Source of the DNA: Nonomuraea helvata
Lineage (GTDB): Bacteria > Actinomycetota > Actinomycetes > Streptosporangiales > Streptosporangiaceae
Reading direction: 5' to 3'
Assembly (NCBI RefSeq): GCF_039535785.1
Contig: NZ_BAAAXV010000005.1
Span: 1,591,167 to 1,655,166 of the forward strand
Length of the DNA stretch: 64,000 bases
Made by a program: the position numbers and the translations under genes
The notes under the pieces: generated by a model
Databases searched by the model: none
Seen by the model: the letters and a program-made list of their open reading frames with translations, nothing else
Told to the model about the DNA's origin: nothing
Shown here: positions 1 through 7,886 of the stretch, piece by piece
How positions within the stretch are numbered: the first letter of the stretch is position 1
How the letters are laid out: the number at the start of each line of letters is the position of its first letter

Positions 1-531
1 GCCAACGACCTCCGCTGGATGGGCTCGGGCCCGAGGGCGGGGCTGGCCGAGATCAACCTGCCGGATCTGCAGCCCGGCTCGTCCATCATGCCCGGCAAGG
101 TCAACCCGGTGATCCCCGAGGCCACGACCATGGTCGCGGCCCAGGTCATCGGGAACGACGCGGCGATCACGTTCGCCGGCGCGTCCGGCAACTTCGAGCT
201 CAACGTGCAGCTCCCGGTCATCGCGCGCAACATCCTGGAGTCGATCAGGCTGCTGGCGAACGTGTCGCGGCTGCTCGCCGACCGCTGCGTCTCCGGCATC
301 ACGGCGAACGTCGAGCGCCTGCGCGAGTACGCCGAGTCGTCCCCGTCGATCGTCACCCCGCTGAACAGGTACGTCGGCTACGAGGAGGCCGCGAAGATCG
401 CCAAGCAGGCCCTGGCCGAGCGCAAGACCATCCGCGAGGTCGTCATCGAGCGCGGCCACGTGGCCAACGGCACCCTGACCGAGGAGCAGCTGGACGCCGC
501 GCTCGACGTGCTGTCAATGACGAGACCCTGA
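1..531 (+). CDS. fumC: Class II fumarate hydratase, C-terminal part (5' end outside window)
   Basis: The open frame enters from the window edge in frame 1 and gives about 176 residues. It holds the fumarase/aspartase superfamily signature GSSIMPGKVNP (near window residues 27-37), followed by the helical core and the C-terminal region with SPSIVTPLN and YEEAAKIAKQAL typical of class II fumarase. The enzyme interconverts fumarate and L-malate in the TCA cycle in the cytoplasm. Aspartate ammonia-lyase shares the signature, but the C-terminal sequence favours fumarase. The gene ends in an 18-bp tail-to-tail overlap with trpD. The N-terminal two thirds cannot be assessed. Confidence 0.85.
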   Translation, partial: ANDLRWMGSGPRAGLAEINLPDLQPGSSIMPGKVNPVIPEATTMVAAQVIGNDAAITFAGASGNFELNVQLPVIARNILESIRLLANVSRLLADRCVSGITANVERLREYAESSPSIVTPLNRYVGYEEAAKIAKQALAERKTIREVVIERGHVANGTLTEEQLDAALDVLSMTRP

Positions 532-1566
532 CGCCGTCGCCCGGGTGGCCTCGGCCCAGCGGGTGAGCAGGGAGAGCGCGGCGCCGGAGTCGACCGCGTC
601 CGCGGCCCGCTTGTAGGCGGCGCCCAGGGCGGCCGTGAGTTCGGGCGCGGGCGGCGTGCCCTCGCCGGCCACCACGGCGGCGGCCGCGTTGAGCAGCACG
701 ACGTCGCGCACCGGCCCCCGCTCCCCGGCGAGCACCGCCCGCGCCACGGCCGCGTTGTGCCGGGCGTCGCCGCCGCGCAGGTCCTCGGGGCGCGACCGCG
801 GGATCGACAGGTCGGCCGGGTCGAAGCCGGTACGCGTCACGGTGCCGCGGCGTACCACCCAGACCGTGGAGGGGCCCGAGGTGGTGAGCTCGTCGAGCCC
901 GTCGTCGCCCCTGAAGACGAGCGAGGAGCCGCCGCGCTCGGCCAGCACGCCCGCGATGACCTGCGCCATCCCGGGATGGAAGACGCCGACCGCCTGGGCG
1001 GGCGGCAGCGCGGGGTTGGTGAGCGGGCCCAGGAAGTTGAAGACCGTGGGGACGCCCAGCTCGCGGCGCGGCCCGGAGGTGCGTCTCAGCCCGGGGTTGA
1101 ACGCGGGCGCGAAGCAGAACGTGATGCCGACCTCGTCCGCGACCCTCACCACGGCGGCCGGCGACAGGTCGACGACCACGCCGAGCTCCTCCAGCACGTC
1201 CGCCGCGCCCGCCATGGAGGAGGCGGCCCTGCCGCCGTGCTTGACCACCTTGACGCCCGCGGCGGCGGCGACGACGGCGGCCATCGTGGAGATGTTCACC
1301 GTGTTGGCGCGGTCGCCGCCGGTGCCGACGAGGTCGACGGGGTCACCGGAGACCCTGATGGCGGCCGACCTGGACAGCATGCCGTCGGCCAGCCCGGACA
1401 CCTCCGCCACGCTCTCGCCCTTGGCTCGCAGCGCGACCGCGAACGCGGCGATCTGGGCGTCCGTCGCCGCCCCCGAGATGATCTGCTCCATGGCCCATCG
1501 GGCCTGGCGTGAGGTGAGGGACACGCCGTCGAGCAGCGTGGTGAGCAGTGCGGGCCAGGTCGTCAT
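514..1566 (-). CDS. trpD: Anthranilate phosphoribosyltransferase
   Basis: About 350 residues, the normal family length. The sequence carries the PRPP-binding GTGGDRANTVNIST segment, the KHGGRAASS loop and the NFLGPLTNPA motif of the class IV phosphoribosyltransferase fold. It transfers the phosphoribosyl group of PRPP to anthranilate in tryptophan biosynthesis. The ATG at 1566 is chosen because homologues start close to the helical N-terminal domain (MTTWPALL) and a purine-rich AAAGG lies upstream; the frame is open further upstream, but that stretch overlaps the leader RNA described separately. No other trp genes are adjacent, so trpD stands alone here. It overlaps the fumC stop by 18 bp on the opposite strand. 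Confidence 0.93.
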   Translation of the reverse strand: MTTWPALLTTLLDGVSLTSRQARWAMEQIISGAATDAQIAAFAVALRAKGESVAEVSGLADGMLSRSAAIRVSGDPVDLVGTGGDRANTVNISTMAAVVAAAAGVKVVKHGGRAASSMAGAADVLEELGVVVDLSPAAVVRVADEVGITFCFAPAFNPGLRRTSGPRRELGVPTVFNFLGPLTNPALPPAQAVGVFHPGMAQVIAGVLAERGGSSLVFRGDDGLDELTTSGPSTVWVVRRGTVTRTGFDPADLSIPRSRPEDLRGGDARHNAAVARAVLAGERGPVRDVVLLNAAAAVVAGEGTPPAPELTAALGAAYKRAADAVDSGAALSLLTRWAEATRATASGSRH

Positions 1567-1616
1567 GGGGTGCGCCCTTTCGTCAGTGCTCGACGGGGCG
1601 CCCGAGAAATGCCGAC

Positions 1617-1703
1617 GGCCGCCTCGTCGAGGCGGCCGTAGTGCGTATACGCCAGGAGGTCCGCCTAGGAGGCGGGCCACCACTGGGACGAATACGCGAT
1701 CAC
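1617..1703 (-). promoter_or_regulatory. Putative transcription attenuator upstream of trpD
   Basis: On the trpD strand a short leader reading frame with two adjacent Trp codons is followed by two perfect hairpins. The first (CCGCCT, loop CCT, AGGCGG; plus-strand 1661-1675) surrounds the leader stop codon. The second is a 9-bp stem with a GTC loop (GGCCGCCTC/GAGGCGGCC; 1617-1637). The distal arm of hairpin 1 (AGGCGG) can pair instead with the proximal arm of hairpin 2 (CCGCCT). This gives the classic exclusive 1:2 + 3:4 versus 2:3 arrangement of ribosome-mediated attenuation. Only a weak T-stretch (ATTTCT) follows hairpin 2, as is common in high-GC actinobacteria. The structures are seen directly; the control mechanism is inferred. 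Confidence 0.6.
1665..1703 (-). CDS. Putative trp leader peptide (12 aa, tandem Trp)
   Basis: A GTG-initiated 13-codon frame encodes MIAYSSQWWPAS and stops with TAG inside the first hairpin of the trpD leader. Two consecutive Trp codons sit just before the hairpin, where a stalled ribosome would cover strand 1 and free strand 2. Streptomyces trp leader peptides likewise carry runs of Trp codons. The start is uncertain because the Shine-Dalgarno-like GGTGAG lies only about 3 nt upstream of the GTG. There is no protein-level evidence; the call rests on codon content and position. Confidence 0.5.
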   Translation of the reverse strand: MIAYSSQWWPAS

Positions 1704-1804
1704 GCGCTCACCATAGCAGAGTCCGTAGATCCACATAGAACGGCGCTCAGCTATGTCGCCCGCACCCATGCGTCGGAGCGCGGAGAGCGCCTAGGGTTCG
1801 GGAT

Positions 1805-2557
1805 ATGGCGAAGGAGCTGACGGGGCGGACCGCGCTTGTGACGGGGGCGGGAGGCGGCATCGGGGCGGCCTGCGCCCGGCGCCTGGCCGCCGAGGGGGCC
1901 AGGGTGCTGGTCGTCGACATGCGGGCCGAGTCCGCCGAGAAGGTGGCCGCCGAGATCGGCGGCGCGGCCGTGGTCGCCGACCTGAGCGATCCCGGCTTCG
2001 TGGCGTCGCTGCCGGACGAGCCGGTGGACATCGTGGTGAACAACGCCGGGTTCCAGCACGTCGCGCCGGTCGAGGAGTTCCCGCCCGAGGTCTTCTCGAC
2101 GATGCTCAAGGTGATGGTGGAGGCGCCGTTCCTGATCGCGCGCAAGGTGCTGCCCGGCATGTACGCCAAGGGCTGGGGCCGGTTCGTGAACATCTCGTCG
2201 GTGCACGGGCTGCGGGCCTCGCCGTACAAGTCGGCCTACACGACGGCCAAGCACGCGCTGGAGGGGTTCTCCAAGGTGGTGGCGCTCGAAGGGGCGCCGC
2301 ACGGGGTGACCTCGACCTGCGTCTGCCCCGCGTACGTGCGGACCGGCCTGGTCGAGGCGCAGATCGCCGACCAGGCTAAAGTGCACGGCATCGAGCCGGA
2401 CGAGGTCGTGGGGAGCATCATGCTGCAGCCCGCCGCCATCAAGCGGCTGATCGAGCCGGAGGAGGTGGCCGAGTTGGTCAACTATCTGTGCGGCCCGGCG
2501 GGGTCGTTCATCACGGGCGTGTCGCTGCCAGTGGACGGCGGTTGGACGGCGCGCTAG
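1805..2557 (+). CDS. bdhA: 3-hydroxybutyrate dehydrogenase (SDR family)
   Basis: 250 residues, a classical short-chain dehydrogenase. The cofactor motif TGAGGGIG is at residues 13-20, NNAG at 79-82, the catalytic serine near 132 (NISSVHG) and YTTAK at 145-149. The segment around SVHGLRASPYKSAY is characteristic of D-3-hydroxybutyrate dehydrogenases, which oxidise 3-hydroxybutyrate to acetoacetate with NAD. The stop codon overlaps the next gene's GTG start (TAGTG), so the two are translationally coupled. It is the first gene of a run of five tightly packed plus-strand genes that together suggest uptake and breakdown of 3-hydroxybutyrate or its oligomers. Confidence 0.85.
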   Translation: MAKELTGRTALVTGAGGGIGAACARRLAAEGARVLVVDMRAESAEKVAAEIGGAAVVADLSDPGFVASLPDEPVDIVVNNAGFQHVAPVEEFPPEVFSTMLKVMVEAPFLIARKVLPGMYAKGWGRFVNISSVHGLRASPYKSAYTTAKHALEGFSKVVALEGAPHGVTSTCVCPAYVRTGLVEAQIADQAKVHGIEPDEVVGSIMLQPAAIKRLIEPEEVAELVNYLCGPAGSFITGVSLPVDGGWTAR

Positions 2558-4413
2558 TGAGCACACACTTCCTCGAACTGCTGGCCAGGGAGGCCTCCGC
2601 GGTCGAGTTCGAGGGGCCGATCATCGCGGCCAGGGCGGCCGGGGCGGACCCGGCGACGATCGAGGAGCTGGAGCAGGCCAAGGTCGAGGCGCTCAAGGTG
2701 CGCGAGCTGCTCAAGAGGCGTGCCAGGCGCGAGGCCGAGCTGTCGGCGCTCTACGACACGGCCGGCGACCTGGCCGCGCTGCGCGACCTCGACGCCGTGC
2801 TGGAGGCCATCGTGCACCGGGCCAGGCAGCTCCTGGCCACCGACGTCGCCTACATGACGCTGCACGACCCCGAGCAGGGCGACACGTACATGCGGGTCAC
2901 CGACGGCTCGATCTCGGCCAAGTTCCGGGCGCTGCGGCTGGCCATGGGGGCGGGGCTGGGCGGACTGGTGGCGCAGACGGCCACGCCGTACTCGACGGCC
3001 GACTACTTCGCCGATTCCCGCTTCCGCCACAAGGAACACATCGACGTGGCCGTCAAGGAGGAGGGCCTGGTCGCGATCCTGGGCGTGCCGCTGCGGCTGG
3101 GCCAGCGGGTGATCGGCGTGCTGATGGCGGCCAACCGCAGCGCCCGGCCGTTCCACCAGGAGGAGGTGTCGCTGCTGGCCAGCCTGGCCGCGCACGCCGC
3201 CGTCGCGATCGACAACGCCAGGCTGCTGCAGGAGACCAGGAACGCGCTGGAGGAGCTCTCCCAGGCCCACAGGATCGCCAGGGAGCACGGCGACGCCGTG
3301 GAGCGGGGCGCGCTGGCCCACGACCGGATGACCTCGCTGGTGCTGCGCGGCGGCGGGATCGAGGACGTGGCGGCCGTGGTGACCGACGTGCTCGGCGGCT
3401 CGCTGGCCGTGCTGGACGACCTGGGCCGCCCGCTCACCGGTGACGTGGGCGAGCTGGACGCGGGCGTGTTCGAGGCGGCGCAGGCGTCCAGGGCGCTGGG
3501 GCGTACCGTGCGGAGGGGCGACCTGCTGATCGCGTCCGTGGACGTCGGCGGCGAGCCGCTGTGCACGCTGATCCTGCGCAGCGACGACGCCGACGAGCGC
3601 ATCCTGGAGCGGGCGGCGCTGGTGTGCGCGCTGCTCCTGCTGTTCCGCAGGAGCGTGGCGGAGGCCGAGGGCCGGGTCAGGGGCGAGCTGCTCGACGACC
3701 TGATCTCCCGGCCCGACTCTCCGGGGCTGGCCGACCGGGCGCGGAGGCTGGGCGTCGACCTGCACGCGCCGCATGTCGTGGTGGTCGCCAAGCACGGCGG
3801 CCAGCGGGAGCGGGCCGCGTTCTGGGCCTCGTCGCAGGCCGCGCTGAGGCACGGGCTGGCGGCGGGGCGGGGTGACGAGGTCGTGCTGCTGCTGCCCGGC
3901 GAGAACGCGGGCCGCGTCGCCCAGAACGTGGCCGCCGAGCTGAGCGCGTCCCTGCACAGCCCGGCCACGGCGGGCGCGTCGAAGGCCACCCTCGACGGTG
4001 ACGCCGCCGGTGACGTCGCCGGCGCGTACCAGGAGGCCCGCAGGTGCGCGGAGGCGCTGATCGCGCTCGGGCGGGCCGGTGACGGCGCGAGCGCGGCCGA
4101 GCTGGGGTTCGTGGGGCTGCTCGTCGGCGACGGCCGCGACGTGCTCGGCTTCGTCAGCAGGGTGATCGGTGCCGTGATCGACTACGACGCCCGCAGGGGC
4201 ACCGCGCTCACCGACACGATGGCCGCCTACTTCGGCTCCGGCGGCTCACCCTCCCGTACGGCCGAGGCCATGCACATCCACGTCAACACCGTCACGCAAC
4301 GGCTCGACAGGATCGGCAAGCTGCTCGGCGACGGCTGGCTGGAGCCCGAGCGCGCGCTCGAGATCCAGCTCGCGCTCCGCCTGCATCGGCTCGGCCACAC
4401 ATCCACCCCATAG
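2557..4413 (+). CDS. GAF-domain / PucR-type helix-turn-helix transcriptional regulator
   Basis: 618 residues from the GTG that overlaps the bdhA stop. A charged N-terminal helical region (about 20-70) leads into a GAF domain (about 75-225; ATDVAYMTLHDPEQGD and LGVPLRLGQRVIGVLMAAN). A variable central region follows, and a PucR/CdaR-type HTH lies near the C-terminus (AEAMHIHVNTVTQRLDRIGK). Such proteins sense a small molecule and regulate adjacent catabolic genes. Its place inside the operon, just upstream of a transporter preceded by an inverted repeat, makes it the likely local regulator. The ligand is unknown; 3-hydroxybutyrate or a related acid is an inference from context. Confidence 0.8.
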   Translation: MSTHFLELLAREASAVEFEGPIIAARAAGADPATIEELEQAKVEALKVRELLKRRARREAELSALYDTAGDLAALRDLDAVLEAIVHRARQLLATDVAYMTLHDPEQGDTYMRVTDGSISAKFRALRLAMGAGLGGLVAQTATPYSTADYFADSRFRHKEHIDVAVKEEGLVAILGVPLRLGQRVIGVLMAANRSARPFHQEEVSLLASLAAHAAVAIDNARLLQETRNALEELSQAHRIAREHGDAVERGALAHDRMTSLVLRGGGIEDVAAVVTDVLGGSLAVLDDLGRPLTGDVGELDAGVFEAAQASRALGRTVRRGDLLIASVDVGGEPLCTLILRSDDADERILERAALVCALLLLFRRSVAEAEGRVRGELLDDLISRPDSPGLADRARRLGVDLHAPHVVVVAKHGGQRERAAFWASSQAALRHGLAAGRGDEVVLLLPGENAGRVAQNVAAELSASLHSPATAGASKATLDGDAAGDVAGAYQEARRCAEALIALGRAGDGASAAELGFVGLLVGDGRDVLGFVSRVIGAVIDYDARRGTALTDTMAAYFGSGGSPSRTAEAMHIHVNTVTQRLDRIGKLLGDGWLEPERALEIQLALRLHRLGHTSTP

Positions 4414-4442
4414 ACTGTGGGCTCCGGCCCCATATGAGTGAT

Positions 4443-4468
4443 GCCGGTCACTCCCTAGCGTGACCGGC
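4443..4468 (+). promoter_or_regulatory. Perfect 8-bp inverted repeat abutting the transporter start codon (possible operator)
   Basis: GCCGGTCA, a 10-nt spacer and TGACCGGC form a perfect dyad ending exactly one base before the ATG at 4469. The position would let a bound protein, or an mRNA hairpin, block the transporter start. The PucR-type regulator encoded immediately upstream is the obvious candidate ligand. There is no conventional Shine-Dalgarno between the dyad and the ATG. Confidence 0.45.
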
Positions 4469-5743
4469 ATGGCCACTTCCATCAAGAAGATCGTCGCCGC
4501 GAGCCTGATCGGCACCACCATCGAGTGGTACGACTTCTTCCTGTACGGCTCGGCAGCCGCCCTCGTCTTCAACAAGCTCTTCTTCCCCGAGTCCGACCCC
4601 CTGACCGGCACGCTGCTGGCGTTCCTCACCTACGCCGTCGGATTCGTCGCCCGCCCGCTCGGCGGCCTGGTCTTCGGCCACTTCGGCGACCGGATCGGCC
4701 GCAAGACGCTGCTGGTCGTCAGCCTGCTGACGATGGGCGCCGCGACGTTCCTGATCGGCTGCCTGCCGACGTACGAGACCCTGGGCCCGTCCGCGGCGCT
4801 GCTGCTGACCGCGCTCCGGCTCGTGCAGGGCTTCGCGCTCGGCGGTGAGTGGGGCGGCGCGGTGCTGATCGTCTCCGAGCACGGGGAGACGGACCGCCGC
4901 GGCTTCTGGGCCTCGTGGCCGCAGGCCGGCGCCCCCGGAGGCAACCTGCTGGCCACCGGCGTCCTGGCCGCCCTGGCCGCCTGGCAGTCGGACGAGGCGT
5001 TCCTGGCGTGGGGCTGGCGGGTGCCGTTCCTGCTGTCGGGCGTGCTGGTGCTGATCGGGCTCTGGATCCGGCTGACGATCACCGAGTCGCCGGTGTTCCA
5101 GCAGGCCCCGCCGGAGAAGGCGCCGCCCATCAAGGGGGTGTGGCGGTATCACCGCAAGGACGTGCTCACCGCGATCGGCGCGCGGCTCGCGGAGAACATC
5201 TCGTTCTACCTCCTCACCGTCTTCGTCATCACGTACGCGAAGTCGGCCAAGATCGAGAACTCCACCGTGCTGAACGCGGTGCTGATCGCCTCGGCCATCC
5301 ACTTCGTCACGATCCCGATGTGGGGCGCGCTGTCCGACCGGATCGGCCGCCGCCCGATCTACCTGGCGGGCGCCGCCGGGATCGGAGTGTGGATCTTCGC
5401 GTTCTTCCCGCTCGTGGACACCGGCAACTTCCTGGTGATCACCTTCGCCGTCACCGTCGGCCTGCTCTTCCACGGCATGATGTACGGCCCGCAGGCGGCC
5501 TTCTTCTCCGAGCTCTTCGGCACGAGGATGCGCTACACCGGCGTCTCCATCGGCGCCCAGCTCTCGGCGATCGTGGCCGGCGCGCTCGCCCCGATCATCG
5601 CGGTCGCGCTGCTGAAGAGCTACTCCAGCAGCGTGCCCATCTCCGCCTACCTCGGTGTGGCGGCGGTGCTCACCCTGATCGCCGTCTACGCCGCGCGCGA
5701 GACCCAGGGCCGCGACCTGGCCGAAAGGGTCCACGCGAAATGA
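4469..5743 (+). CDS. MHS-family MFS transporter (metabolite:H+ symporter)
   Basis: 424 residues with twelve hydrophobic segments. The N-terminal signature ASLIGTTIEWYDFFLYG and the loop GHFGDRIGRKT between helices 2 and 3 are typical of the metabolite:H+ symporter family (relatives: ShiA, ProP, KgtP). These proteins import carboxylates or compatible solutes at the inner membrane. The ATG at 4469 is chosen because the alternative GTG at 4460 lies inside the inverted repeat. Its stop overlaps the next start (ATGA at 5740-5743). Between a 3-hydroxybutyrate dehydrogenase and two esterase-type hydrolases, the likely substrate is a short hydroxy acid; this is inferred. Confidence 0.85.
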   Translation: MATSIKKIVAASLIGTTIEWYDFFLYGSAAALVFNKLFFPESDPLTGTLLAFLTYAVGFVARPLGGLVFGHFGDRIGRKTLLVVSLLTMGAATFLIGCLPTYETLGPSAALLLTALRLVQGFALGGEWGGAVLIVSEHGETDRRGFWASWPQAGAPGGNLLATGVLAALAAWQSDEAFLAWGWRVPFLLSGVLVLIGLWIRLTITESPVFQQAPPEKAPPIKGVWRYHRKDVLTAIGARLAENISFYLLTVFVITYAKSAKIENSTVLNAVLIASAIHFVTIPMWGALSDRIGRRPIYLAGAAGIGVWIFAFFPLVDTGNFLVITFAVTVGLLFHGMMYGPQAAFFSELFGTRMRYTGVSIGAQLSAIVAGALAPIIAVALLKSYSSSVPISAYLGVAAVLTLIAVYAARETQGRDLAERVHAK

Positions 5744-6741
5744 AGGTCCGTACGCCGAGGCTCACCCAGAACGTCCTGGCCGTCGAGGGCAGGGACACCG
5801 GCGAGGCCGTGCTGTTCGTGCACGGCAATGTCTCGTCGTCCGCCTTCTGGCGCGACAGCATGGCGGCGCTGCCCGACGGCTACCGCCCGCTCGCGGTGGA
5901 CCTGCGCGGGTTCGGCGAGAGCGACCCCGCGCCCGTGGACGCCACGAGGGGCCTGCGCGACTACTCCGACGACGTGATCGAGCTGTTGGAAGCGCTCGAC
6001 CTGGACGGGGTGCACCTGGCCGGCTGGAGCCTGGGCGGCGGCATCGTCCTGCAGGTCCTGCGCGACCGGCCGGCCGCCGTCAGGAGCGTCACCCTGGTCA
6101 ACCCGATCTCCCCGTACGGCTTCGGCGGCACGGAGGGTCCGGACGGCCTCCTCACGCACCCCGACGGCACGGGGGCGGGAGCCGGGGCCGCCAACCCGGA
6201 CTTCGTGGCCCGGCTCAAGGCGGGCGACATGTCGGATGAATCTCCCACGTCACCCCGTAGCGTCTTCCGCTCCTCGTACGTCAAGCACCCCGACGTCCCC
6301 GACGAGGACTTCTACGTACGCTCGATGCTCACCACCCACGTGGGCGAGGCCAACTACCCCGGCGACGCCGCCGCCTCCCCCGAGTGGCCCGGCGTGGCCC
6401 CCGGCAGGACCGGCCTGCTCAACGCCATCGCCCCCACCAACTTCCGCCTGGACGACCTCCACGAGATCGATCCCAAGCCGCCCGTCCTGTGGATCAGGGG
6501 CGCCGACGACGTGATCGTCTCGGACACGTCGCTGTTCGACCTGGCCCACCTGGGCGCGCTCGGCGTGGTGCCCGGCTCCCCCGGCACGCCGGCCCAGCCC
6601 ATGGTGGCGCAGACGAGGGCCGTACTGGAGCGTTACGGGCCGTACCGCGAGGTACTGCTCGACGACTGCGGCCACAGCCCGCACCTGGAGCGCCCGGAAG
6701 AGTTCCGGCGCCTGCTGGCCGACCACCTCGGGGAGGCATGA
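5740..6741 (+). CDS. Alpha/beta hydrolase
   Basis: 333 residues with a classical hydrolase layout: oxyanion HGN at 29-31, nucleophile elbow GWSLGG at 95-100 (Ser97) and a C-terminal catalytic His in CGHSPHLERP. A long lid-like insertion lies between strand 6 and the acid residue region (DDVIVSD). No signal peptide is visible, so it is probably cytoplasmic. It overlaps the transporter stop and the next gene start by four bases each, so it is part of a coupled operon. In this context it may cleave a hydroxyalkanoate ester or oligomer after uptake. Exact substrate cannot be read from sequence. Confidence 0.8.
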   Translation: MKVRTPRLTQNVLAVEGRDTGEAVLFVHGNVSSSAFWRDSMAALPDGYRPLAVDLRGFGESDPAPVDATRGLRDYSDDVIELLEALDLDGVHLAGWSLGGGIVLQVLRDRPAAVRSVTLVNPISPYGFGGTEGPDGLLTHPDGTGAGAGAANPDFVARLKAGDMSDESPTSPRSVFRSSYVKHPDVPDEDFYVRSMLTTHVGEANYPGDAAASPEWPGVAPGRTGLLNAIAPTNFRLDDLHEIDPKPPVLWIRGADDVIVSDTSLFDLAHLGALGVVPGSPGTPAQPMVAQTRAVLERYGPYREVLLDDCGHSPHLERPEEFRRLLADHLGEA

Positions 6742-7886
6742 TGTTCGTCGCGCTGAGTTTGGTAGCCGGCCTGCTCACGCCGGCCCCGCAGCTCACGGTC
6801 CCGGGCGCGGAGCAGGCCGTGGTGGCCACGCTGGACGACCTGACCACCGCGGGCACGGTGAAGACCGGCCACACCGACCCGGCCGACTGGGCGGGCCTGC
6901 ACTCGGCCGCCACCGTCAACCCGACGGGCGTGCCCGGCACCCAGATCGACGGCTATTTCCCCGACACCTCCACCACCAACGCCACGCACGGCTGGAAGCA
7001 CGACTCCCAGTTCGTGATCAGGCTCCCCCACAAGTGGAACGGCGGCCTCGTCGTCAGCGGCACCCCGGGCAACAGGGAGCAGTACGCCAACGACTACACG
7101 ATCTCCGACTGGGTCCTGGCCAAGGGGTACGCGTTCGCCGCCACCGACAAGGGCAACGTCGGCGTCAACTTCTACGAGGACGGCCGCCGCCCGGGCGACG
7201 CCATCGCCGAGTGGAACGACCGCGTCACCCAGCTCGCGGTGGCCGCCAAGGCGGTCGTCAGGCAGCACTACGGCAAGCGGCCGGCGCGCACGTTCGCGGC
7301 GGGCATCTCGAACGGCGGCTACCTGGTCCGGTGGCAGCTGGAGAACCGCGGCTGGCTCTACGACGGCGGCGTCGACTGGGAGGGCACGCTCTGGCGGGTC
7401 AAGGGCGACAACCTGCTGACCTTCCTGCCGCCCGCGTTGAAGGCGTACCCGGACGAGGCCGGGGTGCGGGCGGCCGGGTTCGCGGCCGGCTCGGAGTTCC
7501 TGTGGCCGTTCCACCGGCAGTACTACTGGGAGCTCACCCAGCAGCTCTACCAGAAGGAGCTGGACCCGTCCTACCAGGGCGCGGCGGCCGACTACGACTA
7601 CGACGAGCGCAGGCCCTATCAGGCCGTGTCGAAGATCGCGCTGACCGGCAGGATCACCAAGCCGCTGATCACCATCCACGGGACGCTCGACACGCTGCTG
7701 CCGATCTCCCGCGACTCCGACGTGTACGCGAAGATGGTCGGCCCGAACCGCCCCTTCCGCTACCACCGCGTCGAGGGCGGCAACCACCTCGACAGCCTGG
7801 TGGACGTCTATCCGGACCGTCTGAAGCCCATGCTGCCGGCCTTCAGGAGCGCCTTCGAGGAGTTGGAGGGCTGGGTCAGTCCTTGA
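6738..7886 (+). CDS. Alpha/beta hydrolase resembling 3-hydroxybutyrate-oligomer hydrolase / tannase-type esterases
   Basis: 382 residues starting at an ATG that overlaps the previous stop (ATGA). The nucleophile motif GISNGG is at 189-194 (Ser191); an acid residue lies in HGTLDTLLP and a His in EGGNHLDSL. The N-terminal segment IDGYFPDTS followed by VIRLPHKWNGGLVV resembles the tannase/feruloyl esterase and 3-hydroxybutyrate-oligomer hydrolase superfamily, but the protein is shorter than typical members. The hydrophobic N-terminus (MMFVALSLVAGLLTPAP) could be a weak export signal. Together with bdhA it suggests use of 3-hydroxybutyrate oligomers. It converges on the glycosyltransferase gene with an 11-bp overlap. 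Confidence 0.6.
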   Translation: MMFVALSLVAGLLTPAPQLTVPGAEQAVVATLDDLTTAGTVKTGHTDPADWAGLHSAATVNPTGVPGTQIDGYFPDTSTTNATHGWKHDSQFVIRLPHKWNGGLVVSGTPGNREQYANDYTISDWVLAKGYAFAATDKGNVGVNFYEDGRRPGDAIAEWNDRVTQLAVAAKAVVRQHYGKRPARTFAAGISNGGYLVRWQLENRGWLYDGGVDWEGTLWRVKGDNLLTFLPPALKAYPDEAGVRAAGFAAGSEFLWPFHRQYYWELTQQLYQKELDPSYQGAAADYDYDERRPYQAVSKIALTGRITKPLITIHGTLDTLLPISRDSDVYAKMVGPNRPFRYHRVEGGNHLDSLVDVYPDRLKPMLPAFRSAFEELEGWVSP

